Shown here in pieces: positions 10,263 through 24,379 of a stretch of 64,000 nucleotides of DNA. A program made the translations under genes and the position numbers. The notes below the pieces were generated by a model, which worked only from the letters and a program-made list of their open reading frames with translations, was not told the origin of the DNA and did not search any database. The DNA comes from Tenodera sinensis (taxonomy: Eukaryota > Arthropoda > Insecta > Mantodea > Mantidae), in assembly GCA_030765045.1 (NCBI GenBank), contig CM060965.1, positions 145,497,374 through 145,561,373 on the forward strand. The letters are read 5' to 3'. The first letter of the stretch is position 1, and each line of letters begins with the position of its first letter.

Positions 10263-12227
10263 GCCAAGACATCAAGGAAGCTTTCAATAGAAAGGAGGAT
10301 ACCTTAGCAGTATTCATTGATTTTAAATCAGCATATGACTCAGTCTGGAGAAACAAATTAATTGAGAAGTTGCAATCAATAGGTGTGAAAAGTAACATGC
10401 TTAAATGGATAACTCAGTTTATTTCACAAAGATTTTGTGCCACAAAATATAATACATACATTTCCAAATATAAACAAACACACCGAGGACTTCCACAAGG
10501 TGCTGTCCTGAGCACAACACTCTTTAACATATATATAAATGACCTTCCATCAATAATAAAAACTTTAGAAACCAAAATTGCTTTATTTGCTGACGATGTA
10601 GTCATCTGGACTTCAGGCTCTCCAGAAAAACCTGAATTAATTAAAGACAGAATAGAAACAGCCCTAAACAAAGTACATGAATGGAGCTCCTAAAACTATC
10701 AATCTGGAAAAAACAAATTATGAATTATTTACACTAAAATACAAACCAGTTAATATTAACATAAATTATAATAGTAAACCACTCAAAGCAGTTGATGATG
10801 CCAAATACTTAGGCATCACTTTCGACAGAAAGCTAACTTGGAAAAAACATATAACAAACATCTCAGAAAAGGTTGAAAAGAAACTACAAATCTTGAAAAG
10901 GTTAGCTGGTGCTAAATGGGGCTGCTCAAGAAGAGTCCTTAACACAACATACAAAATGTATGTTAAACCAAACCTCTTGTACTGTTCTGAAGCTTTAATA
11001 ACAGCAGCAAATGCTAACATCAATAAACTTGAACAAATACAAAATCAGGCTCTTCGCCTAATCACTGGAGCAGTTAAATCCACACCTATTGATGCCATGC
11101 TTGCCTTAACACGGACCCCATCAATAACAACAAAAATAGAAGAACAGGCATTGCTCCAACACGAGAAAATGTTACGACTGCCAAACTCTAAATGGACAGA
11201 AGAGAACCTCCCCCCTTCAATCCTTAAAACTCATAGTAGTTTCCTAGAAAAGGTAACACAGATTAAATCCAAATTGAACATTCCTAACACCAGAGAAAAT
11301 CTACTTATAAGAGAAAATCCATTGGAATTATTGCAACCTACCTTCAATTTGGAATTAATAGAGGAAATAAGTAAATCAGACACACCAAAAGAAATACAAA
11401 AACTTCTAGCTCTGGAAACAATCAGTACTAGGTATCCCACAGAAGAATGGCTGCACATATATACTGATGGGTCCTCCAAGGAAAACCTTACTGGAGCTGG
11501 AGTTACATGTTCACATTTTTCCTTTTATCATTCTGTTGGCAGAGACACAACAAATTATGATGGAGAAATAGAGGCTATACACATTGCTCTCCGACAATTA
11601 TTAAATCTTCCCTTAAATAAATTTAACAAGGCAGTAATTCTTTCAGATTCTAAAGCTGCAATTCAAGGAATATGTTCAAATACTACAAAGAAGTCAACAA
11701 AAATTAGAGAATGCTACAAAATGTTAACACAACTCCTAAAAGTTAATAAGACTGTTCATCTCCAATGGATTCCAGCACACTGTGGAGTCATGGGGAACGA
11801 AGCTTTAGACTCACTTGCAAAGAAAGGCACAACAATAAAACAAAAATCTAAATTCAATTTCTCATATTCCTCAATAAAACGCTTGATCATTAAAAAATTT
11901 TCTCATTCATACCTACAAGAAATAGAAACAAATGCCAAAGATAAAAAATGGATTACACTACTTTCCAACCCAGATATAATCCCCCAGAGACCAAGGAAAA
12001 CAGCGGTTGCAGCCTTCCGACTATTGACAAATCACGACTGCTTAGCAAGTCATCTCTACAGAATAGGTATCTCATCCTCACCGATATGTGTCCTGTGTAA
12101 CGATCCAGCAGAAATGAACGAAGACCACTTGAAGACCTGTGAAGCATTAAGATCAGAAGAAACTACAGCTCAAAAGTATTGGAAAGCACGAATGCTAATG
12201 GCTTCATTGGCAGATGCAAGGCACTAG
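10263..12227 (+). pseudogene. LINE ORF2 C-terminal half: RT palm, RNase H, zinc finger
   Basis: The frame opens with SQDIKEAFNRKEDTLAVFID, then LPQGAVLS and the catalytic FADD (10586-10597). A frameshift occurs between 10677 and 10693. The following 516-codon frame (10677-12227) has the thumb, then RNase H with IYTDGSS (Asp264), GEIEAI (Glu297), ILSDSKAA (Asp324), WIPAHCG and ALDSLAKKG (Asp378). A C-x2-C-x9-H-x3-C finger (471-488) is at the end. The stop TAG lies within the conserved LINE 3' end. Only the single shift disables this half, so the insertion is fairly young. Confidence 0.9.
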
Positions 12228-12252
12228 AAAACAACAACAACAATTTTGACCA

Positions 12253-13309
12253 AAATTTCACTCCCAGCGTCCCAGGACATTTTCTCAGATACTGTTTGAG
12301 GCGGAAACCCGCGCCCGCCGATTAAAACCCGCGTACCCATGTAATAATGTGTATATCATTGAAAATGGAATATAGGCTTTACCTGACAACTCGACTGGTG
12401 GGCCGAGGGTACAGGCAGGGAAAGTAACGGTGCCTCGAGAAGGCAACAACCCCTGAAAGAAAGGGAACAATAGGGTTGAAAAACCCAACGCGTGAATACG
12501 TACGTGCCTAATTGCAAGGTGAAGCTGGCCAAGCGGAAGGGCCGAGTTGAGAAATACAGTTCTTCGGGAGAGAAAGACACTTGCTTGGCAGATCTTCAGG
12601 GGGATAAACAGACGTGTGCGTTACGCGGATCGCAATACTTCATGGTCTTGTGTGTCGGAAGGGGGCATGAGTAAAGTGAAGTAAACACTGAAAGAAATAG
12701 AAGACTTCAATTTATTACCTGGACATTCCTCAGCTGGACAACCCTGAGATAAAGATCTCGTGCTCAAAAAACCACACTGTAAAAAGCCGGAGCAATCAAG
12801 AGCACCCACGCTTTCCCGACCTACCCCTTCCCAAGTAGACCAGAAACATACACCCATCCAAAAATCCCGCACCATGTTAGACATAGAAAGCACATAATTT
12901 GGACATTATGTTTATATAAATGACATACATTTTAACAGGGCCATTTTTTAAAATTATCTATAGTTTTGAAATTTTGAAGTAATTAGTATAATATTTTTTA
13001 TGAAAAAAATGACTACTGCAAAAAAAATTATTAACTCTTCAAATAATTATTCTGCCAAAAGGCCTCCATGTTAAAGTCCATATAATGTGCTGTAAAAATT
13101 TGAAATAAACATAATAAATAGTTTCTGAGAAAATGTTCCTTGAAAGCTTGAATTTTAACATTGCCATTATATGCCTCACTGGGTCCCCTTAAGAGAAGTG
13201 AGGCTTATAGTTTCTAAGTTATTATTACATTTATAGTTTTACTATACTGTTAAAATCCCAGACCCCTTTACAAAAGTATTAAAGTAAATATGTAGGAACT
13301 GAAAATAAC
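12253..13309. other. unclassified stretch, G+C-richer at 12290-12690
   Basis: No protein similarity is seen. The first 400 bases are richer in G+C than the surroundings and could be an old LTR or UTR piece, but no partner copy was found in the window. Confidence 0.35.
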
Positions 13310-13480
13310 ATTCTCTTGTACAAACTGTTCTTACAAATTCTTATGCCTCTATCTACTTTAATAATAATTGAGATAAACATTTGTAAAGCTTATCTTATTG
13401 CTAATTTTCCTGTCAGTACAAAGGAAATGCTTAGAATATAGCAAGCTTTAGTGACAGTCAAATCTTTTAAGAGTTGATCA
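13310..13480 (-). repeat. old fragment of the R820 repeat
   Basis: The text TTCTTACAAATTCTTATGCC and then TTGCTAATTTTCCTGTCAG aligns with the 3' third of R820 as seen at 38160-38330. It is more diverged than the other copies. Confidence 0.6.
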
Positions 13481-13839
13481 TTATATGTTTGACAGCTCAG
13501 ATGTTCCATTCTCTTTGCATGTCCAGAACAAAAACACAAATAACAACTTCCCCTTTGAGAAAAGTATAAGCATTGTTTGTAATCTTCAAGCATATATCAA
13601 GGAGTACCTTGGAAATGGCTCCCTCCACCAGCATATATTATATTTTAATAAGATCTACCTGTCTCTAGCTATGAGGTATAGGTTATACAATAAAGAGAGA
13701 CACCTCGAGCACTGCAACCTATAGAGGTCGGCTTAGATCAGCTCGGGTCATTAAGTCGTGTTCAAAAATTACGATTTCTGAAATCCAGGATATTTTTAAT
13801 TCCAAAGTAGAGAATCAGTTGCACCATAACTGGATTTGA

Positions 13840-14400
13840 ATACGTTACCTTTACGCAAACTTTCTATTAATGAAATTGAACAGTTGCGTCGTAGATATGT
13901 TCAATTTGTTCTGGAACTTATAAAACAACTGTGGCAATGACTTCCTGTAAACAAAGATACGTATGTCACTTTTCTTCAGGAGGGTGTTTAAAACCAGTAA
14001 AACACCCTTTTATTGAATTCTCAATGCTTTTTGTAAATGAACCCAGTATCATTACATTAATAATCAGCAGAAAATGTTATACCACATCAAATGTACTGAA
14101 ATAACAAACATGGTAAACTGTTGAAGTGAAGTTGTAGAGCTGCTAGTGGACAAAGTTCATTTGCTGAAAGAGTGAAAACTGCAATTTCCATCCTTTCACT
14201 TCTACATTCAAATGCAGATGGCGAAAGAATCTTCAACCAAGTAAGTGTAATAAAAACAAAATAGTGAAATAGACAAAGTGTGAACCTTGCATTCCGATTT
14301 GGCAGTAAGATATGGACTTATAAATGCAGGGAAATGTAGCTGCAACTGCTTTACCCAAGGACACATGTAAATAGTTGAGAAAATTCAATGCTGTAGACAA
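13840..14400 (+). pseudogene. hAT transposase C-terminal remnant
   Basis: Plus-strand codons give LSINEIEQLRRRYVQFVLEL near 13860 and later SLLHSNADGERIFNQVSVIK near 14200-14260. The second block is the hAT dimerisation-domain signature (consensus HSNADVERVFS). In-frame stops and a shift separate the blocks. No termini were identified. Confidence 0.65.
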
Positions 14401-14739
14401 GCATGGGGAAGAGGTGTGACAGCAGTGAAATCAAGTATTCACCCTCTCTACATACTGACACAATTTGAAAGACTCACCAGTTCTCTGAGGCAGACAGACA
14501 ATAATGGGAGATGTGGCTTGGTAGTTAACCGCTGTGACGCAGTGGGAGGGTTTAAAAGTACGTTGTAGGGGAAGTGACACATTGCGCCGGTTCTCCCATC
14601 TATGCTGTAGATCTACAGTTCCCAAGAATCATCATCGTCGAAGGACAATGTGGCACATTTTGATGAAGAGGATGACTTTTAAAGTGAGTAGGTACTTACG
14701 ATATAGTAACTTACAGAATTCTATGAGGTTATATTCATA

Positions 14740-15075
14740 CCTACAAGAAATAGAAACAAATGCCAAAGATAAAAAATGGATTACACTGCTTTCCAATCCA
14801 GATATAATCCCCCAGAGACCAAGGAAAACAGCTGTTGCAGCCTTCCGACTATTGACAAATCATGACTGCTTGGCAAGTCATCTCTACAGAATAGGTATCT
14901 CAGCCTCACCAATATGTGTCCTGTGTAACGATCCAGCAGAAATGAATGAAGAACACTTGAAGACCTGTGAAGCATTAAGATCAGAAGAAACTACAGTTCA
15001 AAAGTATTGGAAAGCACGAATGCTAATGGCTTCATTGCCAGATGCAAGGCACTAGAAAACAACAACAACAACAAC
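14740..15075 (+). mobile_element. 5'-truncated I-like LINE copy (336 bp)
   Basis: It encodes the last 104 or so residues of the LINE at 9712-12239, including CVLCNDPAEMNEEHLKTC, and ends with the same TAG and a CAA tail. ATATTCATA flanks it (14731-14739 and 15076-15084). The open frame that runs into it from 14534 is fortuitous. Compared with the longer copy it has A for S and E for D in the finger region, so it came from a different source copy. Confidence 0.88.
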
Positions 15076-15084
15076 ATATTCATA

Positions 15085-16024
15085 ATAGACAAAACAGAAT
15101 GGGCAAGATTCGGAGGGGCAGGCAGGGAACTTAGCGTCTTGACATGTAGAACTTTTGTGCCTATGCCCCTAAGGGAGCGCTACATCCCTGGGAGGGAGGA
15201 TTGAGAAGATATGAAGGATGGTTGAATATGAGGAGAGAAGACAGCAGATGCAGAATCCCTAACACCTACAGATTTGAACTTCCCAGTGGCAGCCCGTACT
15301 TCGGTTCCTTTCCCAGCAGGTTCCAGAGTCCCCTGGAGGTCCAGGACTCGGAGACTTTCCCCGATCCGGAGGAGAGAATATACAAGCACAAGCACCTGCC
15401 GTGCACATCAAACTCCCGCTGAGGGTTGCACTGCTACTGTGGTGTAATTGTTTTATATATCTAAAGAAAGGAAACGAAGGAAGTGTGGACCCTAACACTG
15501 GGGTATCGGCAGGACCAATTCTGTGAAAGGAGTGCCCCCCCTCAAAGCATTGGACAATACTTTTCTGTAACAGTTATTTAATAAACAAATATGAACAATA
15601 ATAAAATGCTCTTAACATACAACAAGCCATCAACTCTTTGAACACTAACATTGAATGGACCTCAACATGTCCTGTATTCCCCTATGAAATTGCTGTGCGG
15701 CTACACTGTACCCTAAAAGAAGCTATACCCAAAATCCCTGCATTGAAAGGTGCACCCCAGGTAACTTACAGTCAGATACAGCAAACAAGAAGAAAATGAA
15801 TCTACGGCCCAAACATAACTCACCGAGTCCGATGTCCGCACCCCGCACAGGGTCCTGCCGAGAACACAACCCAGCGGACAACCCGCGAATTAACGGAAAC
15901 GAAAGGTCCCAGACTTAAAACATGTGCGGTCGGTACAGAGTTAGAACCCTGAAACAACCAAGCAAATGTAACGCGAAGTGAAATGAGAAGTGACAGGGAT
16001 GTAATTATCCTTCACAGCATTAGT
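15085..16024. other. unclassified stretch
   Basis: There is no convincing coding region. A segment ending near 15510 (GGGGTATCGGCAGGACCA) faintly resembles the leader after a Gypsy LTR, but no partner LTR is visible. Confidence 0.3.
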
Positions 16025-16150
16025 CCAACATTCTATGGAAACCCCGAGAAAATATGGGGTGAGGAAGGTTGACACCAGGAATCGAACCTAAAACCTCCCA
16101 AATGCGATCCTCGCATGTTACCGGGGAGCTCTCTCACCAGGTTTGCCATA
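16025..16150 (-). mobile_element. tRNA-derived SINE head, minus strand
   Basis: On the minus strand there is an A-box-like TGGTGAGAGAGCTCC and, about 40 bases on, a B box GGTTCGATTCC. These form a Pol III internal promoter. The cloverleaf is degenerate and the tail is short, so this is a SINE fragment and not a tRNA gene. Confidence 0.6.
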
Positions 16151-16499
16151 TAATGTGATAACATTGTAACATTACTTCAAGGCCCATTTTAATTGTTTTC
16201 ACCTTCATACATTTTTTATGTAGGTTATTCACTTGTCAAAATTCTTTATATGGTGGGAGAGGTATCAAGTTGTTACTTTACTTGTTGGTTATGGTGTGCC
16301 GTTTTAGTGCCTTTTAACCCTACGTTGGCCGTTAGAGGACTGAGACACCCTTAGGTTTATTTAAACGTTATAGTTTGGGAACGAACACAGCTATATTATT
16401 GCCTGACTAGGTCATTTAACTTTACCTACTTATACATCTTACTCGATTGTTTACTGCAGCAACAACCTCATCTGTTTATTTTAGTTGCAAGAATGCCTA

Positions 16500-18685
<2,186 letters not shown>

Positions 18686-19544
18686 ACTTTCTCTCTTGGT
18701 AAGTAGGGGAAGCATTGTATTCTACCCAAAACTTCGATGTCGATATTTCATCGGAAATATATGTTTTAAGACCCCCTGAGTCCAAAAACAAAAAGCATTT
18801 TTAGAAAAAGGTCCGCGCGCGCGCGTGTGTGTGCGTGTGTGTGTGTATGTGTGTGTGTGTGTGTGTCTGTGTGTCTGTCAGTCTGTGGACAGCATAACTC
18901 AAAAACGAAAAGTAGTTTAAAAACCAAAGTTGATATTTTAGTTTAATGTCTTTCAAGGGTACGACACGAAGATTTTGAAGAAAATAGCCTCACCCTTAAC
19001 TACCCTTTACATGGAAAATTTTGACTTTCTTGAAAATGGCTCTAATGATTTTAATTAAAATGTCATATTTTGAGATATTTTTATGCCCAATGAAAATAAA
19101 AGTACATCTTCAATTTTCTGGTTATAGCCCCTGTAGTCGTATTTACGCTGGACGACTTTTGCATAACTGGTAAACCGTTAGAGATAGATCAAATCATACA
19201 ATACAGAAAATGTAGAGCTTGCTAAAATACAATTTATGTCGGAATAAATTTTCTTGTAGGGTGAACCATTTCGGAGATATTCCTTGTTATGTGTGAGTTT
19301 CGGAAATCTTTTTTCGTGAAATGGATCACCGTTGTTCATTTTTTTCATATGTTAAGTGTGCAAAGAGAACAAAATCTCAAAGCTTTAAAAGATTTGACTA
19401 TCACACAAAGCCTACTGTATTGTAACATTCCCCTTGCACCTACAAGGGAATAAGCAATAAGATAATTTGTACAAATGCTTATCTTAACACGAAGAATGGT
19501 TAGTACAAGAGTTGAGAAAGTCATGTGAGTGCAACACATCAGAT
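18686..19544 (+). repeat. R820 interspersed repeat with expanded CG/TG tract
   Basis: It starts ACTTTCTCTCTTGGTAAGTA and ends GAGTGCAACACATCAGAT. It is colinear with 3371-4196. It carries an internal (CG)n-(TG)n tract at about 18813-18870, where other copies have a shorter or longer TG run. This internal microsatellite is a hallmark of the family. Confidence 0.8.
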
Positions 19545-19553
19545 GTTGTTGTT

Positions 19554-19592
<39 letters not shown>
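19545..19592. repeat. GTT repeats followed by a 38-base T run
   Basis: Short GTT units at 19545-19554 lead into an uninterrupted T run at 19555-19592. It looks like the tail of a minus-strand retroposon, but the body to its right was not recognised. Confidence 0.7.
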
Positions 19593-19596
<4 letters not shown>

Positions 19597-20106
19597 AAGG
19601 CGCGTAATATGCGCGCAGCTTAACTTCACAATGGAACAGCACTCATGCTCAGCGCGTAATCAAGCTCATGAAAGCAAAGTGAGTGTAAACGCGTGTCTTA
19701 TCGGGGAGCAGAATTGAAATGCTAGAACACACGTAATCTGGAAACTGGGTGCGCCCTGAACTCACTTGCACAAGATAAGTGACACACTTCACATGCAGCG
19801 CGTTTAGTTTGCGAGCCTGTACAACTGCAAATACGGATACAGAGCGATTAATAAGTGAGATTAAAATTCCTCCTGTGTTATGGGATACCGCTTGTGATGT
19901 ATAGAAGGAGAAGCGTCCCTTTGTATTTAAGAAGTTAATCAAATGAAGAAGGTAATATTCGAAAATAATTTGTTACTATCTTCTCGGAGTCGGGGACAGA
20001 GTGTGTAAAAATTGGTGTACAAATGCCTGTTACTGTTAAATGGGTGTACCACACCATCTTCCTTTTTTCCTTGTTTTTAATACGAGGTAGGCAAGACCCA
20101 CTAGAA
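19593..20106. other. unclassified stretch
   Basis: A 97-codon minus-strand frame (19649-19942) has no recognisable similarity and I do not treat it as a gene. Confidence 0.4.
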
Positions 20107-20312
20107 CAGTGATACTCAACCTGGGGTACGCGAAGACTTCTTAGGAGATAAGTAAAAGCTTTGTTAAACAAGTTATAAATATTATAATCAATTTTAGATA
20201 TGATTATGTATAATTTGAATTAAGGATAACTCTAGGGCTAGGCCTAGGGGTACAGACTGAAATAGAAAATTGTCTTTGGAGGTATGCGGAGAAAAAAGGT
20301 TGAATACCACTG
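20107..20312. repeat. hAT-like (Charlie-type) MITE
   Basis: The left end reads CAGTGATACTCAACCTGGGG. The right end in reverse complement reads CAGTGGTATTCAACC. This is the common hAT/Charlie terminus. The 206-bp element has no coding capacity. An 8-bp target duplication is not evident, so the element is old. Confidence 0.75.
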
Positions 20313-20531
20313 TTTTATATAGAGATCAGATTTTTTCTGCGGTGTACACCCAGCGCCGAACGGAGGGTTAAAGAAACATTCGATACGTTTTACATCCCGC
20401 GTTGGCAACACTGCACCGGATGTGACGTCAACAGCACATGTTATCTATGTGTGTAGTGTACACAGATTATCGTGTACGTGATGTGGATGAAGTTTGAACT
20501 TTGAACCATGAACTTAGAACCAGTAACTTAA

Positions 20532-21045
20532 CCTTATATTGCACACCGGTCCAGCGGCGAAGAAAGCCGAAGTGTTGGAGTCACGTGACTAACATGGCTG
20601 GGCGTCACGTGACACTTGCTGCAAATATGGCTGTCAGTTTGTTATTGAAGGAGCTGTGGCTTGTTTACTGCATTTTTTATGAACTAAGGTAAGCTATAAT
20701 TTTTTTTGAGATTAGAAATAACCTGTATTTCTTACAAATACTATCACCAGGTGACCTATTTTTGTTGTTTCAGAGCCGCAGAGCTGTTTTGTTGTGGCTG
20801 CAAGTCAAATTATAGCTGTGGAGCTGTGGCAGCGTGACGTCGCAAATGTCTCTGCTTGTACCACCTCCCACACTCAGCGCACATAAATTGTTATTTTGGC
20901 TCACTTCAATCACTTCCATATTACACTTGCAATCACTTGCGCGTATTTCTTACCTTTCCCGCTCAACTTTCTAGTCACGTGATGCATGTCACGTGACTCC
21001 AACACTTCGGCTTTCTTCGCCGCTGGACCGGTGTGCATTATAAGG
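20532..21045. repeat. piggyBac-like MITE with about 60-bp TIRs
   Basis: TTAA lies immediately outside both ends (20528-20531 and 21046-21049). The ends begin CCTTATATTGCACACCGGTC and CCTTATAATGCACACCGGTC and stay nearly identical for about 60 bp. TTAA targets and CC-starting termini are the piggyBac signature. Each arm carries the palindrome GTCACGTGAC. The 514-bp interior lacks a transposase. Confidence 0.88.
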
Positions 21046-21049
21046 TTAA

Positions 21050-22069
21050 GTGAACCAGTACATCATGCTCTACTCTACTTACCTTGGTGCATGCCGGTAC
21101 ATGCATCGCAGAACACATAGCGTACGGACATGCACAGTACTTCTTATCTTTTGGAGATAACGGTCGCGGTTAATAAGGTGAGCTGGGTAACTGAATTTGC
21201 ATATAGGTTTTAGGTTATTTAGGGGAACAATTACAAACAAGGGTATATTGTACAATAATAATTACTGGTTTCCTTCATCATTGAGCCTGGCTCATTCTAG
21301 GATCGAAAGAACAAGATTCAATACAGGACCACGTGGAACTGTGGGGTCTCTGCGCATCACCTTTATTTTACATACGTGTTATAGATTGTGGGACCATTTT
21401 TAATCTCACCTAATTCTAGTGAAGTTACTATCCACAATATTTGTGGCTGTTTGTGTACTCAAACGGATTGTCTCTGATAAAGTTTTTATTTTGTTCTGTA
21501 TAACCCTCCATTGGTCTCGAGCGAATCGTATCTAAAAAAGTGAACGTATGTTGTGATGTACTTATCTGTGTCCATGCTCTCGGCGTACATTTACCAAAGG
21601 ATAACTTCCCCTATCCTTTGTAGTCCCACAGTCGTAAAACTACGTTTCAGATCATTCCCTTATTTAAAAAAAACATGTAAGGGGTAAAACGCAGGTGAAT
21701 AACATTTACTTCATTAACACATTTAAAACAAACTTCAATTATAACTTGTTAAACTTTGTATGACTATGGGACTTCCATGATCCGTAATGCACATAGGTAT
21801 TGCACAACTGCAAGATATACATAAGAGTATAGTAAAATATACTGAGGACCCTGAGTCACAAAGCACAGCTGAGGGATGCTTTTTATAAGCAGAGGAGTGG
21901 TTAATACCCAATAATTGCCAACTGCTCAACAGTAATATGTATGGATTAAGCCTGGTTCACCATCTGGTAATGGTAACTAGAACAGGAATCTTGATACATT
22001 CAACATTTTGGTTCACAAGAGCCCAAATGAGAACAGGAATGCATGTTATCGATCATCCTCCAACATGTC
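21050..22069. other. unclassified stretch
   Basis: No exon, repeat pair or tRNA-like head was recognised. Confidence 0.4.
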
Positions 22070-22265
22070 ATACAAGATGATAAATGGGTGAAATTATGCT
22101 CAAATGAGCCGCAGTCCTTAGTGCTTAAAGTTACCTGACATCTTCTTAGGATGAGGGAAAACCTTGGGTAGGAACCTTGTGCAGATAGCTCACCCTAACC
22201 AAAATTCGAACTCAGGACCTTTGATATGTCTCACATGTTGGCACCACATTACAAAGGTGGGTCTG
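22070..22265 (-). mobile_element. tRNA-derived SINE, minus strand (same family as 45553-45757)
   Basis: The minus strand has a B box GAGTTCGAATTTTGG and a body matching the copy at 45553-45757 (GGGTGAAATTATGCTCAAAT at the tail side). The head is degenerate. Confidence 0.75.
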
Positions 22266-22329
22266 ATAGCAAAGTGGAGGTTGATATTGTGACATGGGAA
22301 TTCATTTGTTTCTAACAACCAATGATATT

Positions 22330-22487
22330 GTCGGTCTGGGTGACTCAGTTGGTTAGATGCTGGCCTACCGATCCCAAGGTCGCGGGTTCAAACCCTGCCC
22401 AGGCCGCTGGTTTTTAAGTGTGCTGGCGACGCTGATGTGATCCTGGCAATTGACAGCATCGTTAAACAACAAAATAATTTTCTTTTT
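22330..22487 (+). mobile_element. tRNA-derived SINE with 13-bp target duplication
   Basis: The tRNA-like head starts CGGTCTGGGTGACTCAGTTG, with A box CTCAGTTGGTTAGATGCTGG and B box GGTTCAAACCC. The body ends GCATCGTTAAACAACAAAA. AACCAATGATATT flanks it exactly (22317-22329 and 22488-22500). Related copies lie at 39488 and 55193. Confidence 0.92.
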
Positions 22488-22500
22488 AACCAATGATATT

Positions 22501-23960
22501 TTTTCTAGCTTGCGATTAGAGAGTTCTAGTGGCCTGATATATGGCATAACCACATTGGATAATTTCTACAGCAAAAAGTCTATTATGCACAATATGACTT
22601 ACCATGCCTTGCCTGTAACAAGAACAAGAAATTATTTATGCGAACAAACTGCTGGTGTTTTTAAACACATGACCCGTGTATAGGCAATGTTTGAGAGATA
22701 GAATCGGACTGGAAAATTCAATGCCACAGACCTCCTGGCTGTGACATTGCCATAGCTGCACTGCTGCCACAGCAAGAAAGGGGTGGGGGAGAAAAATAAG
22801 GAAAATAACAGTCGAGTCGAACTGTCAGAATATATACTTACATAACATGTTATATAGTAGGCACAGCTTATTGAGATACCCCAAAAAACAACCTTTGACA
22901 TTTTCCCCCCATTATGGTGCAGTCTGGTTATATTCGGTGATTCCATCCGTTGGGTTGCATTAACATTTAACCATGGTAAACCTACGACCATAGCTGGTGT
23001 TATTGCATGTGTTATGTTGCCACAGAAGCTCTTGTTTATGAATGCATTGCAGAGAGGCTGACTGACTCTGTTTATACACTTATTGCTCAAAAGCAAGCTG
23101 TACACTAGCTATATACTAGATGATAAAACACAGCATTATGAGTGTAATGTGAACAATCTTGTGATACAGATGACCAAAATTAATACTCCAAAGGGTAAAG
23201 TATCCTCGTATCCTGGAAAATTATATTTAACTCCGTGTCCCTAAACTCTAACTTATGATTTCATTCCTAATTCTTTCATTCTTTTCTACAGGGACAGGAG
23301 ACTTACCATATGCCCGAGCTCTTCATGAAGAATATATAGGGGACTCAGTAAATTCATAGCTATAAGATGCGAAAGGAAAATATGTCAACATTTTCTGTGT
23401 TGAAACCACTGATAAATTGGGGAGATGTGTATTTGTTGCACAGTTCAGAATTTTTATAGACCTGAGCTTTTTGTAGCTGATGTTCATTTTTTTGGACAGT
23501 GCAAATGCCACACACTGCATTCAGACAATTCTCGAGAGTCTGATTTGAGGATGTTTATTATCTAATGGCTTTGTTGGTATTTAGCACTTAATTGTTTAGA
23601 TCAATGCTATGCTTTATTTTTGCCATTTTACTTTGTAATTTTGATGCAATGGATCAACATGTAATTGGCATTTGTATTTGTTTATTAATAGGAATATATG
23701 CGATATAAATTAATAACTGCTTACCTTTGATTTCATTCTGTAATTCGACAGTCAGTAACATTACATTAAAGGTAACACCCTTTTCAAAAAAAACAACAAC
23801 AAAAAATACCCCTTTTGACCAAGTTATAAACATGCCTTTTGCATGTCCCTAGTTATAAGTGATCAACATACACAAATTTTGTGTTTTAGTTAATATTTTA
23901 GATATTGATTCATCTTGAATAAGAAATATTTGTTCCTCCGTGGATTGAAGCTTGGATTAT
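22501..23960. other. no recognised gene
   Basis: A 157-codon minus-strand frame at 22632-23105 has no family motif and skewed composition. I treat it as chance. No other structure was seen. Confidence 0.45.
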
Positions 23961-24379
23961 CACTGTTTCCATGGGGAATTGAAATTGATTTGAGTCCAAT
24001 CCCATTCTCAATATGATCTGCACTTCCATGTTGAATTCATTCCGGAATGCAATTGATTTGTACATGAAAGGTTCAAACATAAATAATTCAAGCTTTTGTG
24101 TTGGTCACTTGTTTTATGTTGCCAAACCTGTAAAATATGTTTTCTGCATATTTCAAGTAGGTTTCGAGTTGAGTAGATGTTTATGACAAGTTAGCATCTT
24201 TGGCAGGTTCAAATCGATTTGAATCTAGTAGATGTTTCCATGCCACAAAATTTTGATCTGATCCCACTTCTAAGTGGATCAGATTCAAGGGTTCATTTGA
24301 TCTGAATCTGCATTTCCATGCAGTATTCAAACTGAAATGAGGACTCAAATCAATTTGAATTCCTCGTGGAAACACAATG
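23961..24379. repeat. MITE with about 35-bp imperfect TIRs
   Basis: The left end CACTGTTTCCATGGGGAATT is mirrored by the right end, which in reverse complement reads CATTGTGTTTCCACGAGGAA. The pairing continues through AATTGATTTGAGTCC. The interior has more internal repeats of GATCTG-rich text and no coding capacity. The superfamily is unclear; the termini are hAT-like. Confidence 0.65.

Larger units (their letters stand above)
9712..12239 (+). mobile_element. I-like LINE with 5' inversion (twin priming)
   Basis: ACAATTTTGACCA flanks the insertion exactly (9699-9711 and 12240-12252). The 3' part (10263-12239) lies on the plus strand and ends in a CAA repeat tail. The 5' part (9712-10262) lies inverted. 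The RT frame reads toward 9712 on the minus strand and resumes at 10263 on the plus strand with only a few residues lost. This is the signature of twin-primed reverse transcription. An RNase H domain after RT suggests the I/Loa group. Confidence 0.9.

Noticed and set aside
14534..15055. 173-codon frame joining unknown sequence to the LINE C-terminus
   Set aside because: The LINE part is a 5'-truncated insertion with its own target duplication. The frame fusion is accidental.
22632..23105. 157-codon minus-strand frame
   Set aside because: There are no motifs, no splice context, and odd composition. Such frames are expected by chance in 64 kb.
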